In this document: positions 37,438 to 45,648 of the stretch, piece by piece
How the letters are laid out: every line of letters starts with the position of its first letter
How positions within the stretch are numbered: position 1 is the first letter of the stretch
From: a virus
DNA: 64,000 nt
IMG/VR virus record: IMGVR_UViG_3300043823_000198
Location: 1 to 64,000 of that record
Reading direction: 5' to 3' (one strand)
Notes under the pieces: model-generated
The model's input: only the letters and a program-made list of their open reading frames with translations
What the model was told of the DNA's origin: nothing
The model's database searches: none
Program-made: the position numbers and the translations under genes

Positions 37438-39109
37438 ATGCGTAACGATTTGCCGTATATTTGTTAACGGAAGATTCTTGATTACGTATTGGAGATCTAA
37501 TAACCTGTGTAGTGTTAGAGTTATTAGTAACTGGCGCATTAACAACGCTAGTGTTATTTTTAGTTGACGGAGTTGCCGCTGTATTTGCATTGTCAGCAGA
37601 TTTTTGTTCTACAATATTACCCGCATTTGGTTGACTTGCTGCTTCTGGTTTTGGTTTTGAATCCATACCATCTGATTTAAATGGATAGAATGGACCAATA
37701 GAAACTTCTTTTCCAACTACTGGAATCTTAAATTTAATCTCAGGAATTCCAATCCCTTGAATGAAAGAAAGAAAACTATCTTTCATTGCGCTAAAAAACT
37801 CTCCGATCGGTTTTACGATATGATCATCAACCCAAGCAGCCATATCTCCTATGACTTCTTTTATCTTTTCTTTATCAAACAATCCAAAAGTTAAGAAATC
37901 TACTATACCAGCGAGACCAGCAATAAGAGCTTTCCCTATATCTCCTGTCTTCATAAACTCATCAAATCCATCCATAATACCTTCAAACAGAGCACCAACA
38001 ATTGCTCCTATCGCAAATGCTTTACCAAGAAATTTTAGTATTGTTTTTGGATTAAAGAAACTCTTTAAAGCCATCATTACTTCTGGACCTAAGAAATCAA
38101 TTATCTTATCAAATATTTTTTCACCATTATTTTCTGTTGGTTTTTCTGGAGTGGCTTTTTTATCATTACCTTCACCACCTCTAGTATTTTCCTCAATTTT
38201 TTGTAAGATTGAAGATTCTTTTTCTTGTTCGCGTTTACTTTCTTCAGCAACTTCTGCTCCTTGCATTGCTTCAGCTGCGGTTGATGTTGCAGTTTTTGCT
38301 GGTTCAACACCTTTCTGCATTTTTGCGCTTTCAGAAGGCAGAGCATTAAAATTAATTTCTCTTTCAGTCGCATCAGGTGTTAATGCCTTTGCGCTCTTAT
38401 CATATGAACGATATTGATTTGTTAGTTGCTCTTTCTTGAGCAACATCTCTTTACCAGCTGTAGATGCTTCAAATTCTTCATCGCTAATACCGTGCTTTGC
38501 TTTTAAAGCAGAGATTTTCTTATCGTGTGCTTTTATCTCTTTAGATGTATTATACGCACCCTCGGCATCTTCATCAGTAACCTCATTACCCAATGCTTTT
38601 TGTTTCGCTTTAAATGCATCCTTGGCCAGTGTTTTATTAAAAACACCACCAACATTCAATGCACCAAGAACAGTTTTCTTTAGACCACCATTAGCGATAC
38701 CAAACTTTTCTTTAACACCCTCCTTCTTTTCTTTTAGAGATTCTCCAAGTTTCTCTAAAAAATTACCACTGGTGTTGATTGCGGAAGCAAGTTCGGCGAG
38801 TTTAGCAGACTCCTCAAATGCGAGTCTGTCCATTTCTTCTCTTGTTTTCCAAAATGTTCTACTACCTTTTAATTGCTGTTTAGCAATATCAAGTATCATT
38901 TCTTGCGTTTTGGAAGAATCAATTCCACCATTCGCATTTTTTTGAAGTTTTTCGTTTTCTCTGGATAACTCAAGCAATTTTCTAATGCTAGATAACTCTC
39001 CCAATGATGCTTGTTGTGCTTCAAGTAGTTTACCAAATCCTTCTTCATTTGAGGATGTCTGCTGTCTAATGCTTGAATTTACTGAGCTATTACCTGTTCT
39101 TTTTGCCAT
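37436..39109 (-). CDS. Tape-measure-like tail protein (gp29 position)
   Basis: A 557-residue protein: long helical and coiled-coil N-terminal half rich in Lys/Glu/Ala, central hydrophobic segments (MMALKSFFNPKTILKFLGKAFAI and LIAGLAGIVDFL, about residues 345-420), then a small globular part and a Ser/Asn/Thr-rich tail. This order fits a tape-measure/hub protein; T4 gp29 is 590 residues. It lies just downstream of gp26/gp51 as tape measures lie downstream of tail chaperones. Confidence 0.62.
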   Translation of the reverse strand: MAKRTGNSSVNSSIRQQTSSNEEGFGKLLEAQQASLGELSSIRKLLELSRENEKLQKNANGGIDSSKTQEMILDIAKQQLKGSRTFWKTREEMDRLAFEESAKLAELASAINTSGNFLEKLGESLKEKKEGVKEKFGIANGGLKKTVLGALNVGGVFNKTLAKDAFKAKQKALGNEVTDEDAEGAYNTSKEIKAHDKKISALKAKHGISDEEFEASTAGKEMLLKKEQLTNQYRSYDKSAKALTPDATEREINFNALPSESAKMQKGVEPAKTATSTAAEAMQGAEVAEESKREQEKESSILQKIEENTRGGEGNDKKATPEKPTENNGEKIFDKIIDFLGPEVMMALKSFFNPKTILKFLGKAFAIGAIVGALFEGIMDGFDEFMKTGDIGKALIAGLAGIVDFLTFGLFDKEKIKEVIGDMAAWVDDHIVKPIGEFFSAMKDSFLSFIQGIGIPEIKFKIPVVGKEVSIGPFYPFKSDGMDSKPKPEAASQPNAGNIVEQKSADNANTAATPSTKNNTSVVNAPVTNNSNTTQVIRSPIRNQESSVNKYTANRYA

Positions 39110-39112
39110 GTT

Positions 39113-39304
39113 TTATCTCTTGTTAGATTCTAATCTTTTCTTTTCTTCTTCCAAATAATTAATCAACATAGCAACATATACCTCACGTTCAAAAGGTATC
39201 ATATATTCAATCTCTGCTAAAGAGTATTTGTGGTATTGCATAAGGGCGAAATTAAGTTTGTAATAATTCGCCAAACTCTCATGGCAGAGATTAATTAAAA
39301 AAAA
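39113..39304 (-). CDS. gp51: gp51-like extension, probably made by -1 frameshift from gp26
   Basis: The segment FFLINLCHES...NFALMQYHKYSLAEIEYM, ending PFEREVYVAMLINYLEEEKKR, matches T4-like gp51 (hub assembly). The frame is open upstream to a TTG at 39355 inside gp26, but has no ATG with a ribosome site; the first ATG is at 39241, without Shine-Dalgarno. It joins gp26 exactly in the -1 frame at U UUU UUU, so a gp26-gp51 fusion is the best explanation. Confidence 0.65.
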   Translation of the reverse strand, partial: FFLINLCHESLANYYKLNFALMQYHKYSLAEIEYMIPFEREVYVAMLINYLEEEKKRLESNKR

Positions 39305-40017
39305 CTTTGCATTCCCTCCAAAGTTTTCTTGTGGTGTCTTTGACAAATGGGACAATCATATTCAACTTCTTTTTTAATTCTAGGCATCGTCAAGAAAAAC
39401 TTTTGAATTTCACCAAATTGAGTTGCGTTTAGATTGTTTAAGAATTCAAGTAATTCAGATTTCTTTTGTTCTTTTGCATAATGAATTTTATCGCCATCGT
39501 AGATAAAATTAATACATTCAGAAACAATATCAAAAATGTCATCAATATTATCAGTATCAAGTTTCTCCATCTTATTCATAATCTGAATAGTTGGATATTT
39601 CATTACAACTCCAACATTATCAAATAATGGAATTTTATTAATATGATCTTCTGGTGTTTCTACTTGTAATTTTGTCAGATCAATACTTATTTTTACCTTT
39701 GCTTTATCGTTCTGTTCTCCATGATCCATATCGCATGGAAACAATAATTCAATTATTTCACCAACAGATTTTGCTCGTATTTGAGTAAAAATGTATTCAA
39801 GATCGAATGTTGCTAGAGACTCTGGATCAATTTTATCAAGAATACATGAAGAAATGATATTCTTTAATGTATCTACCATAACAACTGGATCTTCGCTCTG
39901 TTGAGCAATTAATAGCGCCTTCTCTTCTTTAACTAGAAATGGACGATATTTAACATTTTTTTTACTAGAGGGTATCACCAAATTATATGTTGGTGTATTC
40001 ATTACTGGTAATGCCAT
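39295..40017 (-). CDS. gp26: Baseplate hub protein gp26
   Basis: A 240-residue protein of the T4_baseplate family: MALPVMNTPTYNLVIPSS, YRPFLVKEEKALLIA, and a C-terminal Cys/His region (YDCPICQRHHKKTLEGMQ). It takes part in hub and tail-tube assembly upstream of the tape measure. T4 gp26 is 208 residues. The end is a probable frameshift site. GGAGAG site on the minus strand precedes the ATG. Confidence 0.82.
   Translation of the reverse strand: MALPVMNTPTYNLVIPSSKKNVKYRPFLVKEEKALLIAQQSEDPVVMVDTLKNIISSCILDKIDPESLATFDLEYIFTQIRAKSVGEIIELLFPCDMDHGEQNDKAKVKISIDLTKLQVETPEDHINKIPLFDNVGVVMKYPTIQIMNKMEKLDTDNIDDIFDIVSECINFIYDGDKIHYAKEQKKSELLEFLNNLNATQFGEIQKFFLTMPRIKKEVEYDCPICQRHHKKTLEGMQSFF
39298..39304 (-). 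promoter_or_regulatory. Slippery heptamer for -1 frameshift
   Basis: On the minus strand gp26 ends AGT TTT TTT TAA. The heptamer T TTT TTT directly precedes the stop; a slip of one base continues TTA ATT AAT into the gp51 frame. Confidence 0.62.
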
Positions 40018-40436
40018 TATTTCTCTCCTTGCATATTCTTAATCATTTTACTTAATTCTGCTGTACTTCCTACGAAAACAGCATTATTGATCACTTTGTC
40101 AGCAACCTTACCATTTACACTATCAATCTTTTGTTTTTGCTGGTGAATATCTAGCAATTGTTGGTTTACATCAGCAAGTTGTTTCATTAAATTACCAACA
40201 ACTTCAAACGCTCTTGGATGTTCAGATTGTTTAGCAACTTCAAGCGCATGCATTAACGCATTCTGGCCAGTAATGAGAAGTTCTCTTAGATTATCTCTGG
40301 CATGTTCATAATCGTTTTCAATTTTACCCTCTGTAGTTTTTACAATCTCTCCAGTGGTATTATCAATCACTTCAGTTTTTGGTTTTTCTTGAGGTATTAA
40401 ATCAAATACCTCTGATAATGAATCATCAATTTTCAT
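40017..40436 (-). CDS. gp16: Small terminase subunit gp16
   Basis: A 139-residue protein: ENDYEHARDNLRELL, ALEVAKQSEHPRAFEVVGNL, LADVNQQLLDIHQ and FVGSTAELSKMIK are the conserved helical blocks of T4-like gp16, which forms a ring that regulates packaging by gp17. It is unusual that gp17 does not follow; the next gene downstream is gp26. Confidence 0.8.
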   Translation of the reverse strand: MKIDDSLSEVFDLIPQEKPKTEVIDNTTGEIVKTTEGKIENDYEHARDNLRELLITGQNALMHALEVAKQSEHPRAFEVVGNLMKQLADVNQQLLDIHQQKQKIDSVNGKVADKVINNAVFVGSTAELSKMIKNMQGEK

Positions 40437-40437
40437 T

Positions 40438-40947
40438 TTATATGTCGTTTCTAGAGTTTCTCATTGGTGGATCTCCAGCAGTTGTATTTATTGTTGGACG
40501 TGGAATTGGAGTAGGCATTGGTCTTGGGATTGGTGCTGGTGTTGGAGCAGGTACACTTCCAACGCTGCTTGGTGTAGGTGCTGTTGGGGTTGCGACTGGC
40601 GTAGGTGTGCTAGGTGTTGTTGGCACTGTTGGTACGCTGGATGGAATTGAGAGGCCACCATTATTTGCTCCATTCAATTTCTCTTGAGTTCTACCGTAAG
40701 CTGCGATACCAAGAACAGCGCCCATGGCGACGTGAAATAAACCAGCACCTTGTAGCGTTAATGGCTGCCATTGTGTTTGAACTGAACCATGGCTTACACT
40801 TTGTAAAATACTCCATAAAATTGGAGCTAACATAAAGTCAAAACCACAAACAGCCATGTACATCCATCCCATCATTGGACGCCATTTACTATTCATCCAG
40901 TCTTCTTTTTTCTTTTCGCTTGCGCTCATTTCTTGATGATTTGACAT
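40438..40947 (-). CDS. Holin-like protein (GTA holin 3TM type)
   Basis: A 169-residue protein: SKWRPMMGWMYMAVCGFDFMLAPILWSIL begins the first of about three hydrophobic segments (about residues 20-90), as in holins of the gene-transfer-agent type. The C-terminal half is a Pro/Thr/Val-rich, low-complexity tail (about residues 100-160). It could release the GH19 endolysin. Confidence 0.7.
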   Translation of the reverse strand: MSNHQEMSASEKKKEDWMNSKWRPMMGWMYMAVCGFDFMLAPILWSILQSVSHGSVQTQWQPLTLQGAGLFHVAMGAVLGIAAYGRTQEKLNGANNGGLSIPSSVPTVPTTPSTPTPVATPTAPTPSSVGSVPAPTPAPIPRPMPTPIPRPTINTTAGDPPMRNSRNDI

Positions 40948-40948
40948 T

Positions 40949-41650
40949 TTAGAATTTAATTAAATTTGGAAGTTTTGATACCAGTGCTGCTCCAGCAGCA
41001 CCAATTGCGAAATTTGATAATCTAGATGTGAATGAAGATTGAATTGGATCTCCATTACTTGTTACATTAGCATAAGGATTAACAGGAAACGTATTATTGT
41101 GAACCTGGTATGTTGCTGTATTTGATTGCGTTATTTGTGGATATGTTTGATACCATTTATATGCAAAATTTACGGAGAGTTTCATTATATCTTTTGCTGC
41201 ATAATCTAATTGAACAGCACCAATACTTTTTGGATATGCCTCATATAAAGATACCATATATGTTGTGTTATCGAATGTGTCTTGAACGTATATGTCGATA
41301 TCAGTAACATAATTATCATAATAATTAAACTGACGTGTTACAGGATCCATAATTTGTGCTTGCCATTGATCAAATAAGTTTTTAACCTGCATGTCTTTAT
41401 CAACATAAAAAGACATATTGATGTCTTCATACAGTTTTTCATATGGAGCTTTTCTAACTTCTCCATATGTTCTTGTATCGCTTGTGTTATAATTTATACC
41501 AGGTAATTGTATTTGATCGCAAAACAAAAGAGCTGCTCTCAACGTATAGTTATCGAACTGAAAGGGTAAGTTTACATTAACAGCATACCTGTTAGTTCTT
41601 GCCATACCATTAGTTTTTACTTGAGCAATAAAATCGTTTATGTTAGCCAT
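40949..41650 (-). CDS. gp54: Baseplate tail-tube initiator gp54
   Basis: A 233-residue protein: LFCDQIQLPGINYNTSDTRTYG, KAPYEKLYEDINMSFYVD, DIYVQDTFDNTTYMVSLYEAYP and a final YKWYQT pattern match gp54, a tail-tube-like protein that starts tube growth with gp48. T4 gp54 is 320 residues. A short Ala/Gly-rich helix ends the protein. Confidence 0.75.
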   Translation of the reverse strand: MANINDFIAQVKTNGMARTNRYAVNVNLPFQFDNYTLRAALLFCDQIQLPGINYNTSDTRTYGEVRKAPYEKLYEDINMSFYVDKDMQVKNLFDQWQAQIMDPVTRQFNYYDNYVTDIDIYVQDTFDNTTYMVSLYEAYPKSIGAVQLDYAAKDIMKLSVNFAYKWYQTYPQITQSNTATYQVHNNTFPVNPYANVTSNGDPIQSSFTSRLSNFAIGAAGAALVSKLPNLIKF

Positions 41651-42252
41651 TATGCTTTTCTTATAATTTTTCTGGAATCTGCCCAGACTTGTTGTTTAGA
41701 CGCTCCGACAAAACGCTCTACTGGTAACAACATAGCAGTTGCCCAATCCTCTGAGTATATTTGTCTGAATTGACTTCGTACATGACCAGATAAATAATGT
41801 TTTACGCAAGGTTTAGCTGCTGCGTACCTAGAAACACCATCAATTAACGCCCAGCTATATTTAATCTTTGTTGTTTTATCCCAACGACTGTTGTTTTTAA
41901 AAATAAGCAAATTATCAAGTAATTTAATTCTAAGATCGTAGGGTAGATAATGCATATTTAATCCAAGAAAACCATCTGGCATCTTTCTAAATGGAAAAAC
42001 CAGAGGAAATCTATCATAATAAGGTAGCTCTTCTTTCAACTTTGGATCATAAATATACATATACAGGCTTCCAGGCATAATCGCATTTTTCAGATCAGCT
42101 GGTTCACCTTTCAAGACTTTATTTGGTGTGATGTTCTGCTGCGCCATTGACGCTACTTGTTTTTCGAACCAGCTTCTAGATCTTTTAACAGCGGTCAAAA
42201 GATCGTATTTATTTTGGTCAAAAACGTCTTGAATTGGTTTTTTTATTGCCAT
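41650..42252 (-). CDS. gp2-like DNA end protector / conserved structural protein
   Basis: A 200-residue protein: SRSWFEKQV, PGSLYMYIYDPKLKEELPYYDRFPLVFPF, GLNMHYLPYDLR, KHYLSGHVRSQF and LLPVERFVGASKQQVW. Its place directly next to gp4 corresponds to gp2 in T4 (2-4-53-5). It is shorter than T4 gp2 (274). The function, protecting packaged DNA ends, is inferred from that match. Confidence 0.58.
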   Translation of the reverse strand: MAIKKPIQDVFDQNKYDLLTAVKRSRSWFEKQVASMAQQNITPNKVLKGEPADLKNAIMPGSLYMYIYDPKLKEELPYYDRFPLVFPFRKMPDGFLGLNMHYLPYDLRIKLLDNLLIFKNNSRWDKTTKIKYSWALIDGVSRYAAAKPCVKHYLSGHVRSQFRQIYSEDWATAMLLPVERFVGASKQQVWADSRKIIRKA

Positions 42253-42265
42253 AATGACTATTTAG

Positions 42266-42703
42266 TTAAATCAGTCCGAGTTCTTTCTCTGTTATGATTT
42301 TGAATTCCCAACCACGGTCTTTACAGTATTCTTTTGCAGCAGCCCATTTTGCTTGATTTTTTATGAATGTCATCGATTCAGTTAGATATCTTTTGGTTTG
42401 TCTACCAGGATAAACTGGTGGTTCACATTGTTTCGCTGGTTTTACCTCAACAAGATATCGCTTTAATGAACCATCTTTTTGTTTAACTTGGATATTAAAA
42501 TCCACAAAATAACGATGTATTTTGTCATCAGTTGGGCAACGATATGGAATAACAGTTTCTTCTGAATTCCATTTTAATATACTTGGATTATGATCGCACC
42601 AAGTGGCAAACCTAGTTTCCCAACTTGAACGCATTATAATATTTGTTGGATCTCCAATATACTTTTCTGGATGTAATGGTTTGTATACTCTTTTGTGAAA
42701 CAT
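42266..42703 (-). CDS. gp4: Head completion protein gp4
   Basis: A 145-residue protein with a nuclease-like fold: YKPLHPEKYIGDPTNIIMRSSWE, ATWCDHNPSILKWNSEE, YFVDFNI and LVEVKPAKQ (D...E-x-K pair). This matches T4 gp4, needed to complete heads before tail joining. It is the first gene of the minus-strand block. Confidence 0.83.
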   Translation of the reverse strand: MFHKRVYKPLHPEKYIGDPTNIIMRSSWETRFATWCDHNPSILKWNSEETVIPYRCPTDDKIHRYFVDFNIQVKQKDGSLKRYLVEVKPAKQCEPPVYPGRQTKRYLTESMTFIKNQAKWAAAKEYCKDRGWEFKIITEKELGLI

Positions 42704-42743
42704 AAATATTGATTGTAAATAATAACCCTTCTATTTAGATAAA
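42704..42743. promoter_or_regulatory. Divergent gap with candidate T4-like late promoters
   Basis: Plus strand CATAAATA at 42701-42708 and minus strand TCTAAATA at 42731-42738 each differ by one base from the T4 late -10 box TATAAATA and face the two structural blocks. The presence of gp33 makes late promoters likely. Confidence 0.45.
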
Positions 42744-43868
42744 ATGGCAAATACCGATCAACTTACCTCTGCTACTTCTGGTGGTTTACTTAATGTAGCA
42801 GCTACAGCAAACGGAGCACTAGCAGCATCCTCTCTTCGAACAGCAACTGGAACTGCAACTACGTTTGATTCAAACACGTACCAAACACAACAATATAGTT
42901 ACCCAGCAGACCTATTCGATCCAACAGGACAGTATGGTGGAAATTATGTAATTTTTTATATTAATGTATCTGCTGATTCAAAATTATATAAATCCAATCC
43001 AACAAATGTTGTTAATAACATATCTAAACGAGATCAGGGAGATTTAGTTGGTCAGAATATTAATCTAACAACTGCAAATGCCACAACTGGCGCTATAGAG
43101 GGTGCTGTTGGTGGTGGTTTATTGGCTGGTAATCTTAAAGGTGCTGGTGTTGGTGCTGCTACAGGTGCAGTTGCTGGTGCGGCTGTAGGTGGATTACTTT
43201 CTAGTATGGGAACATCAAGAGCAAATAAACGTCTTAAGACTGCGATTGCTTTACATATTCCAAACGATTTGTCTATTAGTTATGGTGTTCAGTGGTCGGA
43301 AGAAGATACTGCTGCTCTTGCAATGGGTGGTGCTGCGAGTGAAGAAGTTATTAAAGCAATCACAACTGGTGGTAAAAATTCAGACGTAACTGGTGTCGGT
43401 GCTGCGATTTTAGCGAACCTTGCTCTTTCAAAAGCGCCAAACGCTGGCGCCAATTCTGCTGCGACTGGCTTGGCAGCAAATCCAAAGAAAGAACAGGTCT
43501 TTAAGGGTGTTGATTTTAGGACATTCAGTTTTGATTATAAGTTTTTTCCAAGAAATTCAACAGAATCACAGTATGTTTTGAATATTATTCAGGAATTCAA
43601 ATATCACATGCATCCTGAATTCAAAGATACAAATAACTTTTTGTATATTTACCCTTCTGAGTTTGATATTATGTACTATCAAAATGGTACTGAAAATTTA
43701 AATTTACATCGTCACACTTCTGCAGTTTTGACGCATATGAGTGTTAACTATACACCAAACGGAATGTTCAATACGTTTGCAGATGGTATGCCAACGCAGA
43801 TTGATGTTAAATTAGATTTCCGTGAATTGGCTCTATTGACAAAAGATAAAGTTAAGGCAGGTCTATAA
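42744..43868 (+). CDS. gp48: Baseplate tail-tube cap gp48
   Basis: A 374-residue protein. The C-terminal third (FRTFSFDYKFFPRN, FKYHMHPEFKD, YIYPSEFDIMYYQNG, SVNYTPNGMFNTFADG) is clearly T4-like gp48. A Gly/Ala-rich hydrophobic segment (about residues 118-155) sits in the middle. Length close to T4 gp48 (364). It binds the hub with gp54 and the tape measure. Confidence 0.82.
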   Translation: MANTDQLTSATSGGLLNVAATANGALAASSLRTATGTATTFDSNTYQTQQYSYPADLFDPTGQYGGNYVIFYINVSADSKLYKSNPTNVVNNISKRDQGDLVGQNINLTTANATTGAIEGAVGGGLLAGNLKGAGVGAATGAVAGAAVGGLLSSMGTSRANKRLKTAIALHIPNDLSISYGVQWSEEDTAALAMGGAASEEVIKAITTGGKNSDVTGVGAAILANLALSKAPNAGANSAATGLAANPKKEQVFKGVDFRTFSFDYKFFPRNSTESQYVLNIIQEFKYHMHPEFKDTNNFLYIYPSEFDIMYYQNGTENLNLHRHTSAVLTHMSVNYTPNGMFNTFADGMPTQIDVKLDFRELALLTKDKVKAGL

Positions 43869-44362
43869 TGTATTTCGAAAATTTTCCACAAATGCTTTAT
43901 GATTACCAGGTTGGTAATAATATTGAAGTATTTTTAATGACAGATATTACAAGAAATATTCGTTTTAGAACAGAAGTTCTTAGTAATATTACTGTTTATG
44001 ATTATTATGATATTATTGATGGCGAAACACCAGAGATTATTTCAGATAAAATTTATGGAACCCCAGAGTATCATTGGGTAATAATGCTGGCGAATGATCT
44101 TTATGATTATAGAGCAGATTTTCCATTGTCATATGATGCTCTTGAACAATACATAACAGACAAGTATGGTTCAAATGCAGATTCAATTCATCATTGGCAA
44201 GATCCAACTGGTCAATTCGTTGTTGATCAAACATATAGTGGCGCAACTTCAGTTTCAAACAGACAATATGAAGAAACGTTGAACGAAACAAAACGAAGAA
44301 TTAAAATAATATCACCATCTTTAATTCAACAAGTATTAATGAATTATCAAGATCAACTATAA
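43868..44362 (+). CDS. gp53: Baseplate wedge gp53
   Basis: A 164-residue protein: MYFENFPQMLYDYQ, VLSNITVYDYYDI and IYGTPEYHWVIMLANDLYDYRADFPLSYDALEQYI are characteristic of gp53, a clamp between wedges. TAATG coupling on both sides. Confidence 0.85.
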   Translation: MYFENFPQMLYDYQVGNNIEVFLMTDITRNIRFRTEVLSNITVYDYYDIIDGETPEIISDKIYGTPEYHWVIMLANDLYDYRADFPLSYDALEQYITDKYGSNADSIHHWQDPTGQFVVDQTYSGATSVSNRQYEETLNETKRRIKIISPSLIQQVLMNYQDQL

Positions 44363-45648
44363 TGCAATCAGGATCAACCAAACTTCGCTTTGCTGGCGAT
44401 GTAAGTATAGATAAAGCGTTAATTGTTACTCGTGCTGGCGTTCAGCAAGACGTAACAGCTCAGATTATCGCAGTATCCATTTATGAAGATATATTTTCTC
44501 AATTCATGACAGGTTCTATTATTTTAAAAGAATCTTTTGATTTTGTAAATTTATTTCCATTTGCTGGAGAAGAAACCCTTAGATTACAAATTTCAACACC
44601 ATCGCTAAATGTTGGTAATATTGTTGGAGATTTTTATATCTACAAATTATCAGATAGAGAATTGATTGGTGATAGAAATGTTGTGTATCAATTACATTTT
44701 ATATCAATGGAAGCTATTGTTGATCTTAATAAGAAAATTAGTAAGGTGTATAGTGGCGCTCCATCAGATATCGTTAAATCAGTTATTACTGATAAAATAA
44801 ATGGGCTTGAGAGTGGAAAACGAGTTCAGGTTGAACCAACTTCAAGAGACATTGCTTTTATTTCTAATTTTTGGCAACCATCGAAAATTATTCAATATGC
44901 AACAGATATTGCTATTAACAAAAACAATTCTCCTAGTTATGTGTTTTTTGAAAATAGAGATGGTTTCTATTTTGCCAGTCTAGATACTTTATACGCAAAC
45001 CCTGTTTATGCTGAGTTTGTGTATGACAAGTATACGAGAGATGCTCTACCAATGGGAGAAGACGTTCGTGATGTTGTAGAAGATTTCAAACGCATTGATC
45101 ATATAAGCATTCCTACTGGTTTTGATTACATGGACAGAATTAGAAGTGGATTGTTTTCTTCTAAAATCGTTTCTTTTGATTTAACAAAAAAACAATATAA
45201 TGTTAAAAATTTTACAATGTTTGATAATTTCCAGAAACAGAATCATCTAAACAAATACAATATAGCAAACACAAATTCAATTTTTAAAACAAATTCATTG
45301 CTAATAAATTATCCAAGAGATAACGCAAACTTCAGTGGATTTAATGATGTTACTAATTATAAAAATGAACAACAAAGAATATCTTTATTAAAAGCAGCAG
45401 AAGCAAATAAGATTCAAATTGTGGTTCCAGGAAGATGTGATTATACTGTTGGACAAAAGATGAAAATTACTTTATATAAAGTTGACCCAACTTCAGCGAA
45501 AGATAGCGATTCTGATCTTGTGGATAAGATGTTTTCTGGAAATTATATTTTATCTGCAATAAATCACTATATTACAAGAGAAAGACATGAATGTAATATG
45601 GAACTAATAAAAGACACTCTAATGATGAGTATTGATGGAACCAAATAA
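44362..45648 (+). CDS. gp27: Baseplate hub gp27
   Basis: A 428-residue protein in the gp27 position, between gp53 and gp5: IYEDIFSQFMTGSIILKES, FYIYKLSDREL, SPSYVFFENRDGFYFAS and a final NYILSAINHYITRERHE. Forms the trimeric hub under gp5. T4 gp27 is 391 residues. Confidence 0.8.
   Translation: MQSGSTKLRFAGDVSIDKALIVTRAGVQQDVTAQIIAVSIYEDIFSQFMTGSIILKESFDFVNLFPFAGEETLRLQISTPSLNVGNIVGDFYIYKLSDRELIGDRNVVYQLHFISMEAIVDLNKKISKVYSGAPSDIVKSVITDKINGLESGKRVQVEPTSRDIAFISNFWQPSKIIQYATDIAINKNNSPSYVFFENRDGFYFASLDTLYANPVYAEFVYDKYTRDALPMGEDVRDVVEDFKRIDHISIPTGFDYMDRIRSGLFSSKIVSFDLTKKQYNVKNFTMFDNFQKQNHLNKYNIANTNSIFKTNSLLINYPRDNANFSGFNDVTNYKNEQQRISLLKAAEANKIQIVVPGRCDYTVGQKMKITLYKVDPTSAKDSDSDLVDKMFSGNYILSAINHYITRERHECNMELIKDTLMMSIDGTK

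Noticed and set aside
37851-38945. Two plus-strand ORFs of 188 and 169 codons opposite the tape-measure gene
   Set aside because: They are low-complexity shadows of a helical coding sequence and lack ribosome sites.
40379-40687. Plus-strand ORF rich in Gly/Val opposite the holin-like gene
   Set aside because: Antisense image of the Pro/Thr-rich tail; no start signals.
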